Of a DNA stretch of 64,000 bases, positions 39,461 through 48,187 are shown in pieces. A program made the translations under genes and the position numbers. Numbering within the stretch: the first letter of the stretch is position 1; every line of letters begins with the position of its first letter. The notes beneath the pieces were generated by a model. It did no database searches, had not been told where the DNA came from, and saw nothing but the letters and a program-made list of their open reading frames with translations. This stretch comes from Saprospiraceae bacterium (GTDB taxonomy: Bacteria > Bacteroidota > Bacteroidia > Chitinophagales > Saprospiraceae). The stretch is from positions 278,501 to 342,500 of the forward strand of contig JADJGA010000012.1 in NCBI GenBank assembly GCA_016708265.1, written 5' to 3'.

Positions 39461-40465
39461 TCAGTTTTTCATGTATTTAGGTATCCTACCGTTTTTTATG
39501 GATTCTGACCTTAATCTTCTGCCGACTATTCGCTCGACCATATTTCCTGTAGCCAGTATTTTATCTATATCAAGTCCGGTATCAATTCCCATTTCGTCCA
39601 TCATCACTACCATATCCTCTGTTGAGACAAGGCCTACAATATTAGGGTCTTTATAATAGTATTTGCCGGTACCCGACACAGGCACACCATCCACAAAGTT
39701 TGCAGGTTGACCACCGATACCTCCGAGTGTGGATTCATAATTTGTCATTCCAGCCTGTAATGCTGCTAGCACATTTGCCAGGCCCCAGCCACGTGTGGTG
39801 TGAAAATGTACTATATGTTTGTCAGGTGATCCGAATTCATCAAGCAGCATGGAATAATATCTGTAAACCCTGTCTGGTGATGCAGAGCCATCATGATCTG
39901 CATGTTCGACATCTGTAGCTCCTATATCCAACCACTTTTTGGCAAATTCAATGGCCTTTGTCATCTCTGTAGGTCCTTCTAATGGACAACCCCATATTGT
40001 ACTTACTGTCCCGTTTACCTTAAGTCCTGCTTCACGTGCTTTAGGCACCCATTCCTCTGCCATTTTCCAGTAATCAGCCAATGAAAGACCTGAATTTGTA
40101 CTATGGTGAGATTCGCTGGTCGAAACCATTAACAAGATTCTGTCAGGTCCGTATCCATCCTTTTTAGCCTGAATAGCTCTTTCTATAGCTTTTTCCCTGA
40201 TAGTCACTGTGGTCAGTTTCACGTCCGGCAACAGATGTTGAATAGCTTTACTGTTCCTGATGCTTTTCATCAATGGATCAGCATCTTTAAATTGGGGCAT
40301 CCCTTTTGGATTGCCATAATTTGTGATCTCAAGATGTTTCACCCCTGCAAGGATCAATTGTTCAGCAACCCATAGTTTTGCTTCAGTGGGAATAAACTTT
40401 TCTTCATGCTGAAAACCATCCCTGACAGTAATATCACCGATTATGACTTTTTTTGGGTAATTCAT
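39461..40465 (-). CDS. HMG-CoA-lyase-like (HMGL superfamily) enzyme without the usual cysteine
   Basis: A 334-residue TIM-barrel protein. It shows DITVRDGFQHEE (metal and substrate site), HLEITNYGNP, and the metal-binding HFHTTRGWG. In HMG-CoA lyase the flexible loop reads GLGGCP with the catalytic Cys; here the matching loop is GGIGGQPANF, with Gln where Cys should be. Hence it belongs to the HMGL fold family but may be a related aldolase or lyase, not leucine-degradation HMG-CoA lyase. No neighbouring gene defines the substrate. Confidence 0.75.
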   Translation of the reverse strand: MNYPKKVIIGDITVRDGFQHEEKFIPTEAKLWVAEQLILAGVKHLEITNYGNPKGMPQFKDADPLMKSIRNSKAIQHLLPDVKLTTVTIREKAIERAIQAKKDGYGPDRILLMVSTSESHHSTNSGLSLADYWKMAEEWVPKAREAGLKVNGTVSTIWGCPLEGPTEMTKAIEFAKKWLDIGATDVEHADHDGSASPDRVYRYYSMLLDEFGSPDKHIVHFHTTRGWGLANVLAALQAGMTNYESTLGGIGGQPANFVDGVPVSGTGKYYYKDPNIVGLVSTEDMVVMMDEMGIDTGLDIDKILATGNMVERIVGRRLRSESIKNGRIPKYMKN

Positions 40466-40498
40466 ATTAATAAGCTTTATTGATGAAATGAATGCAAC

Positions 40499-40506
40499 AA
40501 AAATAG
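40499..40506 (-). promoter_or_regulatory. Promoter -7 element for the HMGL-like gene
   Basis: TATTTTTG on the minus strand, 33 nt before the start codon. Confidence 0.45.
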
Positions 40507-40602
40507 AAAAAAATTTTAATTCTAATAATATTTTAATAAGAATTTACAGGGAATGCTAAATAAAAATGTATTTGTGTGATCAATAAATGGATTGAAAAGG
40601 TT

Positions 40603-41355
40603 TTAACTTTTTTTTCTTAAAACAATCAGGTATTGATCATTGTAGCTGATTTCACCACCTGTTTTATTATATGAAAGTTCTTTCATGTTTTGATCACTAT
40701 GATTCAATTGTCTTATTTCTTCAACATCAAATAAGTGTTTAAATTCCTGAACAGCAAATTCAGTGTTGCACCTGAATTGAGGCACAAGATATCCACCAAA
40801 ATAAGTGTGGCTGTTTGCATGATCTGAATGAGAGTCATATTTCCTGATTCGGTAGTGTTTAAATATTTTCGATGAGGTTTGAGGTACTATATTTAAAAAC
40901 TGAACGATTAAAAGTCCTTCTTTTTTAAGTATTCTGTTTAAATGAGAGATGGTTTTTTTTCTCTTTTCTATATCAGATATATGATAAAATGGTCCCATTG
41001 CAAGACATAAATCAGCACTTTCGGAAGGTATCCAGTCAATATTGCTGACACAACAATTTTTATAGAACAATAGTGCCTTGGCTGAGATATCATAATGATT
41101 TAAAGAATAATTCATAAGATTTTCTGACAGATCAAGGCATCCGACCATATGTCCTTTTTTTAAGTAATAATCTGTAAATCTGCCGTTTCCACTCCCCAAA
41201 TCATAAATGATATCTTTTTCATTTAAATATCTGTTTATAATATTGGTGACCAGGTTAAATTCATTTTTACCCGGAATAGCTGAAGTTCTGGCTACCTCAT
41301 CCAAATAGCCGTTATTGTAAGCTTCTCTGATAATATCAACTTCTGCATGAATCAT
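40603..41355 (-). CDS. Class I SAM-dependent methyltransferase, last gene of the NikR-headed locus
   Basis: A 250-residue Rossmann-fold methyltransferase with DLGSGNGRFT (SAM loop), a CLDLSENL acidic loop and LCLAMGPFYHI in motif II-III. The start overlaps the ATPase stop by 4 nt (ATGA), so it is clearly part of the transport operon. The target is unknown; it could modify the metal chelate or a metabolite linked to the metal. Such an enzyme is not a standard part of metal ABC operons. Confidence 0.8.
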   Translation of the reverse strand: MIHAEVDIIREAYNNGYLDEVARTSAIPGKNEFNLVTNIINRYLNEKDIIYDLGSGNGRFTDYYLKKGHMVGCLDLSENLMNYSLNHYDISAKALLFYKNCCVSNIDWIPSESADLCLAMGPFYHISDIEKRKKTISHLNRILKKEGLLIVQFLNIVPQTSSKIFKHYRIRKYDSHSDHANSHTYFGGYLVPQFRCNTEFAVQEFKHLFDVEEIRQLNHSDQNMKELSYNKTGGEISYNDQYLIVLRKKS

Positions 41356-42128
41356 AGATCAGGAATAAAAAGTTTTTTGTCTTTGTAATTAATTTTTAAT
41401 ATATCCTGGTTGAAGATCTCATTTATTTCTTCACATTCCCAAGGTCTGTATTTGTCGATTTTCATTATTTTGCCATCATTTATAAGTAAAAATTCATCTC
41501 CTGCCAAAAATGCAAAATTCGGGTCATGCAGACTTATAATGATTGAATATCCTTCACTTACCATGTTTTTCAGCAGTTTTATAATCCTGATCTGATTGTT
41601 GAAATCAAGATGGCTGACTGGTTCATCCATAAAAATGATTCTGGTTTCCTGAACAATTATTCTTGCTATCATCACAAGTTGTTGTTCACCTCCGGACAGT
41701 TGTGAGTATATTCTGTTTTTTAAATAAAGTAATTCTAGTTTTTCAAGCGTTTCCTCAACTTTAAAATGATCTTTTTTTCCGGGCAGAAAACCTGAATATG
41801 GAGATCTCCCGGTTAATACAACATCATAGACCTTATATGGAAATACAGGATTATGACTTTGAGGAAGAAAGCTGAAAAGTCTCGCCTTATCAATAAGGCT
41901 GATCTCAGATAATTCTTTTCCGTCCATTTTGATCGATCCCGAACTGATTTTATTCATTCCTGTCAATAGCCGGATCAGAGTGGATTTTCCAGATCCGTTT
42001 TTGCCAAGAATAACAGTAAAAGTACCCCCTGAGATATCAGAACTTACATTGTCAATTATTTTTCTTCTATGGTCATAGGAAAAATTCACATCACGTATCT
42101 TTATTATATCTGATCTTATCATAGCCAT
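41352..42128 (-). CDS. FecE/BtuD-type ABC transporter ATPase
   Basis: A 258-residue ATPase with Walker A LGKNGSGKST, signature LSGGEQQLVMIARI and Walker B IIFMDEPVSHLD, the D-loop being SHLD. Energises uptake through the FecCD permease. Overlaps the permease gene by 10 nt and the methyltransferase by 4 nt. Intact. Confidence 0.9.
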   Translation of the reverse strand: MAMIRSDIIKIRDVNFSYDHRRKIIDNVSSDISGGTFTVILGKNGSGKSTLIRLLTGMNKISSGSIKMDGKELSEISLIDKARLFSFLPQSHNPVFPYKVYDVVLTGRSPYSGFLPGKKDHFKVEETLEKLELLYLKNRIYSQLSGGEQQLVMIARIIVQETRIIFMDEPVSHLDFNNQIRIIKLLKNMVSEGYSIIISLHDPNFAFLAGDEFLLINDGKIMKIDKYRPWECEEINEIFNQDILKINYKDKKLFIPDL

Positions 42129-43096
42129 CCGATATTCTGCTTTTTCATGATTATAATAAATACCGGAGAACTAATCAACATCGTTATCACTCCTATAGGT
42201 ATTTCGTATCCACCCACACTTCGGCTTATATTGTCCATGATAACCAGAAAAGAACCACCCACAGCAAAATTAACAGCCATAGTATTTCTGTTGGTAACAC
42301 CAAAGATCATTCTCACAAAATGAGGAATGATAAGTCCATACAAGCCTATCACTCCCGAAACTGAAACAACTGCTGAACTGGCAAGTGCAGCAGCAGCAAT
42401 TATTAAGCCTTTTATTTTTATAACATTTATACCTACTGATCTAGCTTCTTCATCTCCAAGTGATATTATATCTAATTTCCATCTTAAAATGAACATTATA
42501 AATAAACCTGAGACGCACGGTATAAAAATAGTTTTTAAATCTGTCATTCCGGCATTCTGAAAACTTCCCATTATCCAGTGCACTATGCTTTGAAGTTTGA
42601 ATGGATCACTCCAAACCTGGAGCACTGTTAGTAAAGATGTAAATATTCCATTTACAATGATGCCTGAAAGAATAAGGGAAACTATGCTAACAGTATTTTT
42701 TTTTCTGGCTATCATATAACTAAATGCAACTGCAAATATCCCAAAAACAAATGCTGAAATCTGGACATTCAGAAAAGGAAATACCAGTGCCAGGGCAGCA
42801 CCGAAAGCTGCTCCTGATGAAATGCCCATAATATAAGGATCTATCATAGGGTTCCTGAATACTGCCTGCATTGATGAACCCGATACAGATAATACTCCGC
42901 CTGCAAGAAAAGCAAGTAAAATCCTTGGCAGCCTTATCTCCAGTATTATTTTTTGTGCCAGACTATTATCCTGATTTACAAATGATTTCAATACACTAAA
43001 GAAACTAAGATCGGATATGCCTGTAAATATTGAAAAAAAAACTATCAATAACGGAAACAGAATAATAAGTATCTTATATTTTACTGTATTTGTCAT
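42119..43096 (-). CDS. FecCD-family ABC permease
   Basis: A 325-residue protein with about 9-10 membrane helices and the family segment LRLPRILLAFLAGGVLSVSG, then YIMGISSGAAFGA, and GLIIPHFVRM. These permeases bring in metal chelates and cobalamin. Overlaps the binding-protein gene by 4 nt. Confidence 0.92.
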   Translation of the reverse strand: MTNTVKYKILIILFPLLIVFFSIFTGISDLSFFSVLKSFVNQDNSLAQKIILEIRLPRILLAFLAGGVLSVSGSSMQAVFRNPMIDPYIMGISSGAAFGAALALVFPFLNVQISAFVFGIFAVAFSYMIARKKNTVSIVSLILSGIIVNGIFTSLLTVLQVWSDPFKLQSIVHWIMGSFQNAGMTDLKTIFIPCVSGLFIMFILRWKLDIISLGDEEARSVGINVIKIKGLIIAAAALASSAVVSVSGVIGLYGLIIPHFVRMIFGVTNRNTMAVNFAVGGSFLVIMDNISRSVGGYEIPIGVITMLISSPVFIIIMKKQNIGWL

Positions 43097-44097
43097 AAAA
43101 GTTCTTTACCGTATAAGTCATAAAACATTTTATTTAGGAAGATACTGTCCTGTTTCTCAAAGCTATGTCCTGAACTCCAACTGCCGATCAGAAAAACAGG
43201 ATATACCATTTTCAAAGTCCAGAAATCGCATGTAAAAATCTCAGGGAGTTCATATACTTTTTTGTTTTTCACAGCTCTTAATCCTGAGAACATTGCATTA
43301 TCTTTGAATTCCTCAGGATCCAACTTTTCATTTTGCCACATGACTATCATTTCAGGATCCCATTCGTATATTTTCTCTATATTTAAATTGACATGTTCCT
43401 CTTCAATATCACAAGCATTTTTTGTGCCGGCAAATGCAAGCAATTCTGACACAGTACTGTTTTTGCCTGATGTGTGAAGCATTCCCTGCGACCACATAAA
43501 ATATACCTTTGGTTTGTTTACAACACTAAATTTTATTTTAAGACTATCCAATTTCATTTTTGTAAGTCTGATAAGGCTGTCAGCTCTGGCATCCTTGTCG
43601 AACAATATTCCAAAATCTTTTACCTCCTTGTATATATCATCAAAATTGTCAAGAAATACAGCATATACCTTAATCCCAAGATCTTCAAGTCTTTTAATTG
43701 CTTCTGACTGAGAACTCCATATTATAACGAGATCGGGTTCTAGTGAAACAATTTGTTCAATGTTGACAAAATCCCAGTTGCCGGATGCAGGCAGATTTTT
43801 TCTCTTTATCCTTTCATCCAGTTGAGAATAATACCTGAAAAAATTTTCTTCATAAATATTGCTTGAAATTCCGTACAGAACTTTTTCTGCCCGCAGCATA
43901 TAAATCCCTGTCAATGCACTTTCCACCAGGCAAACAACTTTTTGAGGTCTTTTCTCAAATAAAATAGTTTTGCCCCTGAAATCAATGACTGAAATACAAC
44001 TTCCTCTATTCACAGACTTCCTTTCATTATCACTACAGGAATTCATAAGAATGCACAAAATCAAAATAGAAGTTATCAGGTATTTTAGCGGGATCAT
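43093..44097 (-). CDS. Substrate-binding lipoprotein of the metal-chelate ABC transporter
   Basis: A 334-residue periplasmic binding protein of the FecB/BtuF fold. Lipobox LMNSC after a short hydrophobic leader. It has KVVCLVESALTGIYML, LEPDLVIIWSSQ and the helix backbone linking two lobes. The gene is 5 nt after the TonB receptor gene, so receptor, binding protein, permease and ATPase form one route from outside to cytoplasm. Confidence 0.88.
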   Translation of the reverse strand: MIPLKYLITSILILCILMNSCSDNERKSVNRGSCISVIDFRGKTILFEKRPQKVVCLVESALTGIYMLRAEKVLYGISSNIYEENFFRYYSQLDERIKRKNLPASGNWDFVNIEQIVSLEPDLVIIWSSQSEAIKRLEDLGIKVYAVFLDNFDDIYKEVKDFGILFDKDARADSLIRLTKMKLDSLKIKFSVVNKPKVYFMWSQGMLHTSGKNSTVSELLAFAGTKNACDIEEEHVNLNIEKIYEWDPEMIVMWQNEKLDPEEFKDNAMFSGLRAVKNKKVYELPEIFTCDFWTLKMVYPVFLIGSWSSGHSFEKQDSIFLNKMFYDLYGKELL

Positions 44098-44102
44098 GGT
44101 AA

Positions 44103-46127
44103 TTATTTAAATATTGATCTTATTCCGACAGTAAATGCAAAACCCGTATTCTGGAATTGCCATGGCATTTCAAATTTATTGTTAGTAACATTATAGAGTT
44201 TTGTAAACAATTCAAATTCTGAAGATGAGAGATCAAATATTTTTTGAGAAATATACAAATTAGCTATCATCCCTGGAGTGAATTCTTTTCTTCCTGATTT
44301 TGAACTGCTGTCATAAAATGACCCTGTATAATTGATTGAAGTACTTAAGTTCAAACCTTTCGGAGTGGATAAATAGAAACCAGCATTAATGATATTAGCA
44401 GGGGCAAAAGGTATGTTGGCTTCATTTTGATCCCCGTCAAATGGATTTTCAATAGTAGTTTTCAGGTATGTGTAATTTGCAAATAAACTGAAGCCGGGAT
44501 TCAGGCTGTACTTGAATTCAGCTTCAAAACCTGTTGAACCTGATTTGCCTGCATTGACAGATTGCGATTGGGAGGGTGACTCGCTGACTCTGTTCTCAAT
44601 AATCGCATCATCAATAATATATTTGAATCCTCTCAATCCCAGTTTCATTTTGTTTAGTAATGCTACATCAGTTCCAATATCTATTCCAAGACCATTTTCA
44701 GGTTTCAGATCAGGATTTGGCAATTGTCCGTTTTTACCTTCAACTCCCTTGTCTGATAGTTTTATTGTTCCTCCGATTGACTTAAGCCCGGGAGCTATAA
44801 AGCTGTTACCTGCATTACCATAAAATGATAAGTTCTCAGTTAATCTGTATTTCAATCCTGTATTCCAGATCAGGATGTTAAAGTCCCTTTCAGGTTCTCC
44901 TGGGTTTCCCCCACTGATCAGGTCTATTTTAGTATTTATAATATTGTATCTCAGTCCTCCCCTTATTGTAAGGACTCCGGCATTAATTTCGTCATGTAAA
45001 TAAAAGCCTGTCTGATTTGCTCTCGATTTATTACCCTGTTCTCTTGATGCAGCAACAGGTTCACTGAATGTGTGATAATCAGCATTTTGATAATCCAAAC
45101 CAAAGATAAGGCTGTTTTTACCTTTTTTCCATTTTCCGTGCAGATCCAGAGGAATAATATTCTGGTAAGCTCCATTGTCCGATAGCAAAGAATCTGATTG
45201 GTTGTACCTGCTTTCCTGCCAGTTTCTGTCATATATCCTTATTCCACCTGAAAGACTTAAAGACAGACTGTTGTTTATATCAGTTAACTGAGAGAAATTG
45301 ACAGTAGTGTAATTATGATTGAATTGCCTGTAAATTCTGCCTGCATCTCCGCTATGGATAGTTTTATTTGCAAAAAGCTTTAGTTTGCTTTTTCCATATT
45401 CAATATTTAATCCTGCAAAATATTTCAGTTTTTTATATTCAGGGTCTTTATGCATATTTAACCACGAATTCTCAATGCCATAATTGGTATAATCTGATAT
45501 TTCGTAGTTTATGCCTCCATAATAACTGATATTATTGTAAAAATTTTGTTGATACAATTGAGTATTAAGTGTATTGTAAGATCCAATGGATACTGAAGCT
45601 TGCGATTCTCTTGTTGTGATCCTGTCTTTCATTATCAGGTTGACTGTTCCGGTCAGCGGGCTTTGATTTCCTGCAAAATCCTGTGACAGATAGCCCGGGT
45701 AAAGCACTGATGCTATTCCCCTCTGTATTTCTATTTTTTCGATCATCATAGCATCTATTGACATCGGGTCAACAAAAGCATCCAGAGGTATACCTTCTAT
45801 CATGTAAGTACTGTACTTCGGTCCGGCACCTGCATAAGTCCCCCAGTTTGCGTCATTTCTTGACAGGGCCCTGACAGACATGCCGGGCTTGTATTGAATA
45901 AGCTCGCTGAGATTGTTGTTTCCACTTAAATTCAGTGAAATTTCTTTCTTTGAAATAATATCAGTTTTCTGTGTTACATTTTTTGCGTTGTTCGATCCCT
46001 TTGAAGCAGTGATGACAACTTCATCCATAATGATTGTATCCTTGACTGAATTTTGGCTGAGTCCGGTATTAAATGTTCCAACCAAAATTAGCATTATAAA
46101 AGCAAGGGTTTTAGATGTGTTTTTCAT
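44103..46127 (-). CDS. TonB-dependent receptor of the NikR-headed locus
   Basis: A 674-residue outer-membrane receptor. Signal peptide to GLSQ, no carboxypeptidase-like domain, then the TonB-box-like and plug segment IIMDEVVITASKG and NLSELIQYKPGM, and a barrel ending in FQNTGFAFTVGIRSIFK. Ligand is unknown but a metal chelate is likely given nikR and the FecBCD-type genes. A pair of GTGTTA direct repeats sits in the 50-nt leader between nikR and this gene. Confidence 0.9.
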   Translation of the reverse strand: MKNTSKTLAFIMLILVGTFNTGLSQNSVKDTIIMDEVVITASKGSNNAKNVTQKTDIISKKEISLNLSGNNNLSELIQYKPGMSVRALSRNDANWGTYAGAGPKYSTYMIEGIPLDAFVDPMSIDAMMIEKIEIQRGIASVLYPGYLSQDFAGNQSPLTGTVNLIMKDRITTRESQASVSIGSYNTLNTQLYQQNFYNNISYYGGINYEISDYTNYGIENSWLNMHKDPEYKKLKYFAGLNIEYGKSKLKLFANKTIHSGDAGRIYRQFNHNYTTVNFSQLTDINNSLSLSLSGGIRIYDRNWQESRYNQSDSLLSDNGAYQNIIPLDLHGKWKKGKNSLIFGLDYQNADYHTFSEPVAASREQGNKSRANQTGFYLHDEINAGVLTIRGGLRYNIINTKIDLISGGNPGEPERDFNILIWNTGLKYRLTENLSFYGNAGNSFIAPGLKSIGGTIKLSDKGVEGKNGQLPNPDLKPENGLGIDIGTDVALLNKMKLGLRGFKYIIDDAIIENRVSESPSQSQSVNAGKSGSTGFEAEFKYSLNPGFSLFANYTYLKTTIENPFDGDQNEANIPFAPANIINAGFYLSTPKGLNLSTSINYTGSFYDSSSKSGRKEFTPGMIANLYISQKIFDLSSSEFELFTKLYNVTNNKFEMPWQFQNTGFAFTVGIRSIFK

Positions 46128-46133
46128 AAAATA

Positions 46134-46167
46134 GTGTTAATAAATTGTAAAATCGTGTTACTAATAA
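46134..46167. promoter_or_regulatory. Candidate NikR-linked direct repeat upstream of the TonB receptor
   Basis: GTGTTAATAA (46134-46143) and GTGTTACTAA (46155-46164) lie 21 nt apart, two helical turns, in the leader between nikR and the receptor gene. A closely related ATGTTACTGA lies in the nikR promoter. They could be operator half sites. No match to the published E. coli GTATGA-type operator is seen, so this is only a candidate. Confidence 0.3.
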
Positions 46168-46177
46168 ATAAAAAAAA

Positions 46178-46579
46178 TCAATCTGCTACACTCATGGTCA
46201 ACTGGCCATGTTGTATGCCTTTAACTGCTGTCAGCTTATCGGCAAGTACTGAAAGTCTGGATGCTTTTCCTTTTACGGCAATTATCTCCATGCAAAGGTC
46301 ATGTTCGAGATGAAAATGCTGAAGTGAAAGTATCACATCATGATAATCATGCTGCAAACGGGTAAGTTTATTTGAGAGATCTCTTTTATGATGATCATAG
46401 ACCAGGGTAATCGAACCTGCTACTACATTGTCTGTTTTCCATTTATCTGATACAAGGTTTTTATTGATCAGATGTCGTATTGCCTGTGATCTGTTCGTGT
46501 ACTGATTTTGAATCACGAATTTATCCAGGGCATTTAGAAGCTCTTTTTCCAGCGAAACTCCAAATCTTACAACTGACAT
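46178..46579 (-). CDS. nikR: NikR-family nickel-responsive regulator
   Basis: A 133-residue protein: N-terminal ribbon-helix-helix (VVRFGVSLEKELLNALDKF, then TNRSQAIRHLI) and C-terminal ACT-like metal-binding domain. The high-affinity nickel ligands of E. coli NikR, H76, H87, H89 and C95, map to H77, H88, H90 and C96 here (HDYHDVILSLQHFHLEHDLC). All four are present, so it should bind Ni(II). It heads the receptor/ABC operon and is the basis for proposing a nickel-responsive system. No urease or hydrogenase genes are in the window. Confidence 0.92.
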   Translation of the reverse strand: MSVVRFGVSLEKELLNALDKFVIQNQYTNRSQAIRHLINKNLVSDKWKTDNVVAGSITLVYDHHKRDLSNKLTRLQHDYHDVILSLQHFHLEHDLCMEIIAVKGKASRLSVLADKLTAVKGIQHGQLTMSVAD

Positions 46580-46602
46580 AGTGGCACTATTTTAATCATT
46601 CA

Positions 46603-46624
46603 TGTTACTGACAACACAAATTTA
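46603..46624 (-). promoter_or_regulatory. nikR promoter with overlapping inverted repeat
   Basis: On the minus strand TAAATTTG (46617-46624) matches TAnnTTTG, 38 nt before the nikR start. Immediately downstream at 46603-46616 is the inverted repeat TGTTACTGACAACA (TGTT-6-AACA), placed at the expected transcription start, where a repressor would block initiation. Its left half resembles the two repeats in the next leader. Confidence 0.4.
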
Positions 46625-46691
46625 ATAAACAATTTTAATTTTCAAAAAAAAACAGTATTTTTTTTAAATAATTTTTATATTCGTTGAGTCA

Positions 46692-46728
46692 CAAAAAAAA
46701 ACCGTCTCTTTTTGGAGACGGCCTTTTT
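46692..46728 (-). terminator. Terminator of the rpsF-rpsR-rplI operon
   Basis: CCGTCTC (46702-46708) pairs with GAGACGG (46715-46721) with a 6-nt loop; the minus strand follows with T9. On the plus strand a shorter T run also follows, so it could act both ways. Confidence 0.88.
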
Positions 46729-46749
46729 TCACATTCACTAAATTCAAAA

Positions 46750-47196
46750 CTATTCTTTTACAACTTCAAAAGTCATAGTTGCGATTACTTCATGATGAAG
46801 TTTAACTTTTGCAGTATGGGTACCTAATGTTTTAACCTCCTCGTCTATTTCTATTACTTTTCTGTCTACATCAAGTCCAAGGTCTTCTTTTATTTTGTTA
46901 GCTAACTGGACATTGGTTACACTACCGAAAATTTTATCTGTAGTACCAACTTTGGCCCCTATCTCAAAAACTTTGGCTTCGATGAGTTTTGCATTTTCCT
47001 TAAATATATCGATCATCGATGCAAGTTTTTTGGCTTCAGCTCTTTTCAGATTCTCCAGTTTGTTAATATTTGCCTGGTTTGCTATTAAGGCCATTTTCTG
47101 AGGTATAAGAAAATTCATTCCGTATCCATTTTTAACTTCCACCACATCATACTTATTCCCCAGGTTGTCCATATCTTTTAATAATAGTACTTTCAT
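46750..47196 (-). CDS. rplI: 50S ribosomal protein bL9
   Basis: A 148-residue bL9 with the N-terminal domain MKVLLLKDMDNLGNKYDVVE and NGYGMNFLIPQKMAL, a long central helix and a C-terminal RNA-binding domain. Last gene of the S6-S18-L9 operon. Confidence 0.96.
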   Translation of the reverse strand: MKVLLLKDMDNLGNKYDVVEVKNGYGMNFLIPQKMALIANQANINKLENLKRAEAKKLASMIDIFKENAKLIEAKVFEIGAKVGTTDKIFGSVTNVQLANKIKEDLGLDVDRKVIEIDEEVKTLGTHTAKVKLHHEVIATMTFEVVKE

Positions 47197-47252
47197 GTGT
47201 TTAATTTTTTTTTATTAAATAATTCATTATCTTTATTTTAATTGATAATGAT

Positions 47253-47519
47253 TTACTTCAGATTGTCAGCTACGAATGGCAGCAATGCCAGATGTCTTGC
47301 TCTTTTAACAGCAACAGCAACCTTTTTCTGATATTTCAATGAATTGCCGGTGATTCTGCGCGGCAATATCTTACCCTGAGGATTAATGAATTGTAACAGG
47401 AAATCCGGATCTTTAAAATCTATGTATTTAATACCGAACTTTCTGAATCTGCAGTATTTTTTTCTTTTCTTTCCGATATTCGGATTATTCAGAAATTTTA
47501 TGTCTTCTCTACTTGCCAT
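47253..47519 (-). CDS. rpsR: 30S ribosomal protein bS18
   Basis: An 88-residue protein from the ATG at 47519 (MASREDIKF) with KKYCRFRKFGIKYIDFKD and TGNSLKYQKKVAVAVKRARH. An upstream in-frame start at 47567 would add 16 residues that overlap rpsF; the shorter form matches bS18 length. Confidence 0.95.
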   Translation of the reverse strand: MASREDIKFLNNPNIGKKRKKYCRFRKFGIKYIDFKDPDFLLQFINPQGKILPRRITGNSLKYQKKVAVAVKRARHLALLPFVADNLK

Positions 47520-47544
47520 AATTATTTTTTTATCGGTTATTAAA

Positions 47545-47976
47545 CTATTCCTCTTCAGGCTGAGCAACTACCGGATTAGCAATAAATTCTTCTTTGATCT
47601 CTTTTATTTCTTCCTTGAGTTTTTCTCTCTTGTCTCCTTTCTTGCCGATCTCGCCATTACGCTTTTTCTCATTGTATTCAACACCATATTTGTCTAATTT
47701 AAGGCTCAGATATCTCATGATCCTTTCGTCTCTTCTCAACGCAAGTTCTATTTTAGGAATGAATGCATTGTCATCATTTTGAAATTCAACACAATAATAC
47801 ATTCCTGTTGTTCTTTTTTTTATGGGATATGCTAATTGACGCAAACCCATCTCATCTACATGTACTACCTTATTGTTGTTATCCTGTATAAGGTTTACAT
47901 AAGTCTGAGCTGTCTCTTTGATTTCATCGCCTGACAGTACGGGATCGACGATGAAGGTAACTTCGTATTGTCTCAT
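47545..47976 (-). CDS. rpsF: 30S ribosomal protein bS6
   Basis: A 143-residue bS6 starting MRQYEVTFIVDPVLSGDE, with YPIKKRTTGMYYCVEFQ. A C-terminal charged tail (about 40 residues, KREKLKEEIKEIKEEF) extends beyond the core fold. First gene of the S6-S18-L9 operon. Confidence 0.95.
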   Translation of the reverse strand: MRQYEVTFIVDPVLSGDEIKETAQTYVNLIQDNNNKVVHVDEMGLRQLAYPIKKRTTGMYYCVEFQNDDNAFIPKIELALRRDERIMRYLSLKLDKYGVEYNEKKRNGEIGKKGDKREKLKEEIKEIKEEFIANPVVAQPEEE

Positions 47977-48015
47977 TCTTGTTTAAAAAATTTTGTTATT
48001 AAAAAATTCGGAGTG

Positions 48016-48023
48016 CAAAGGTA
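48016..48023 (-). promoter_or_regulatory. Promoter -7 element of the rpsF operon
   Basis: TACCTTTG followed by CACTCCG on the minus strand, 40 nt before rpsF: an exact match to the Bacteroidota TAnnTTTG element and one of the clearest in the window. Confidence 0.65.
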
Positions 48024-48162
48024 GGTTTAAATTTCTGAATATAAAATATTTAACTCATTTTTTTCTTTGAAATGATGTTTTTTAGTGCTAGCTCATGTGC
48101 TACATAAAAAAACAAAACATAATTTTAGATAATATGTTACCAGTTTTTATAAAATAAAACTG

Positions 48163-48170
48163 TATTTTTG
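48163..48170 (+). promoter_or_regulatory. Promoter -7 element for the CorC/HlyC-type gene
   Basis: TATTTTTG, 18 nt before the ATG at 48188, implying a very short leader. Confidence 0.45.
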
Positions 48171-48187
48171 TATAAATTTTCCAAATT

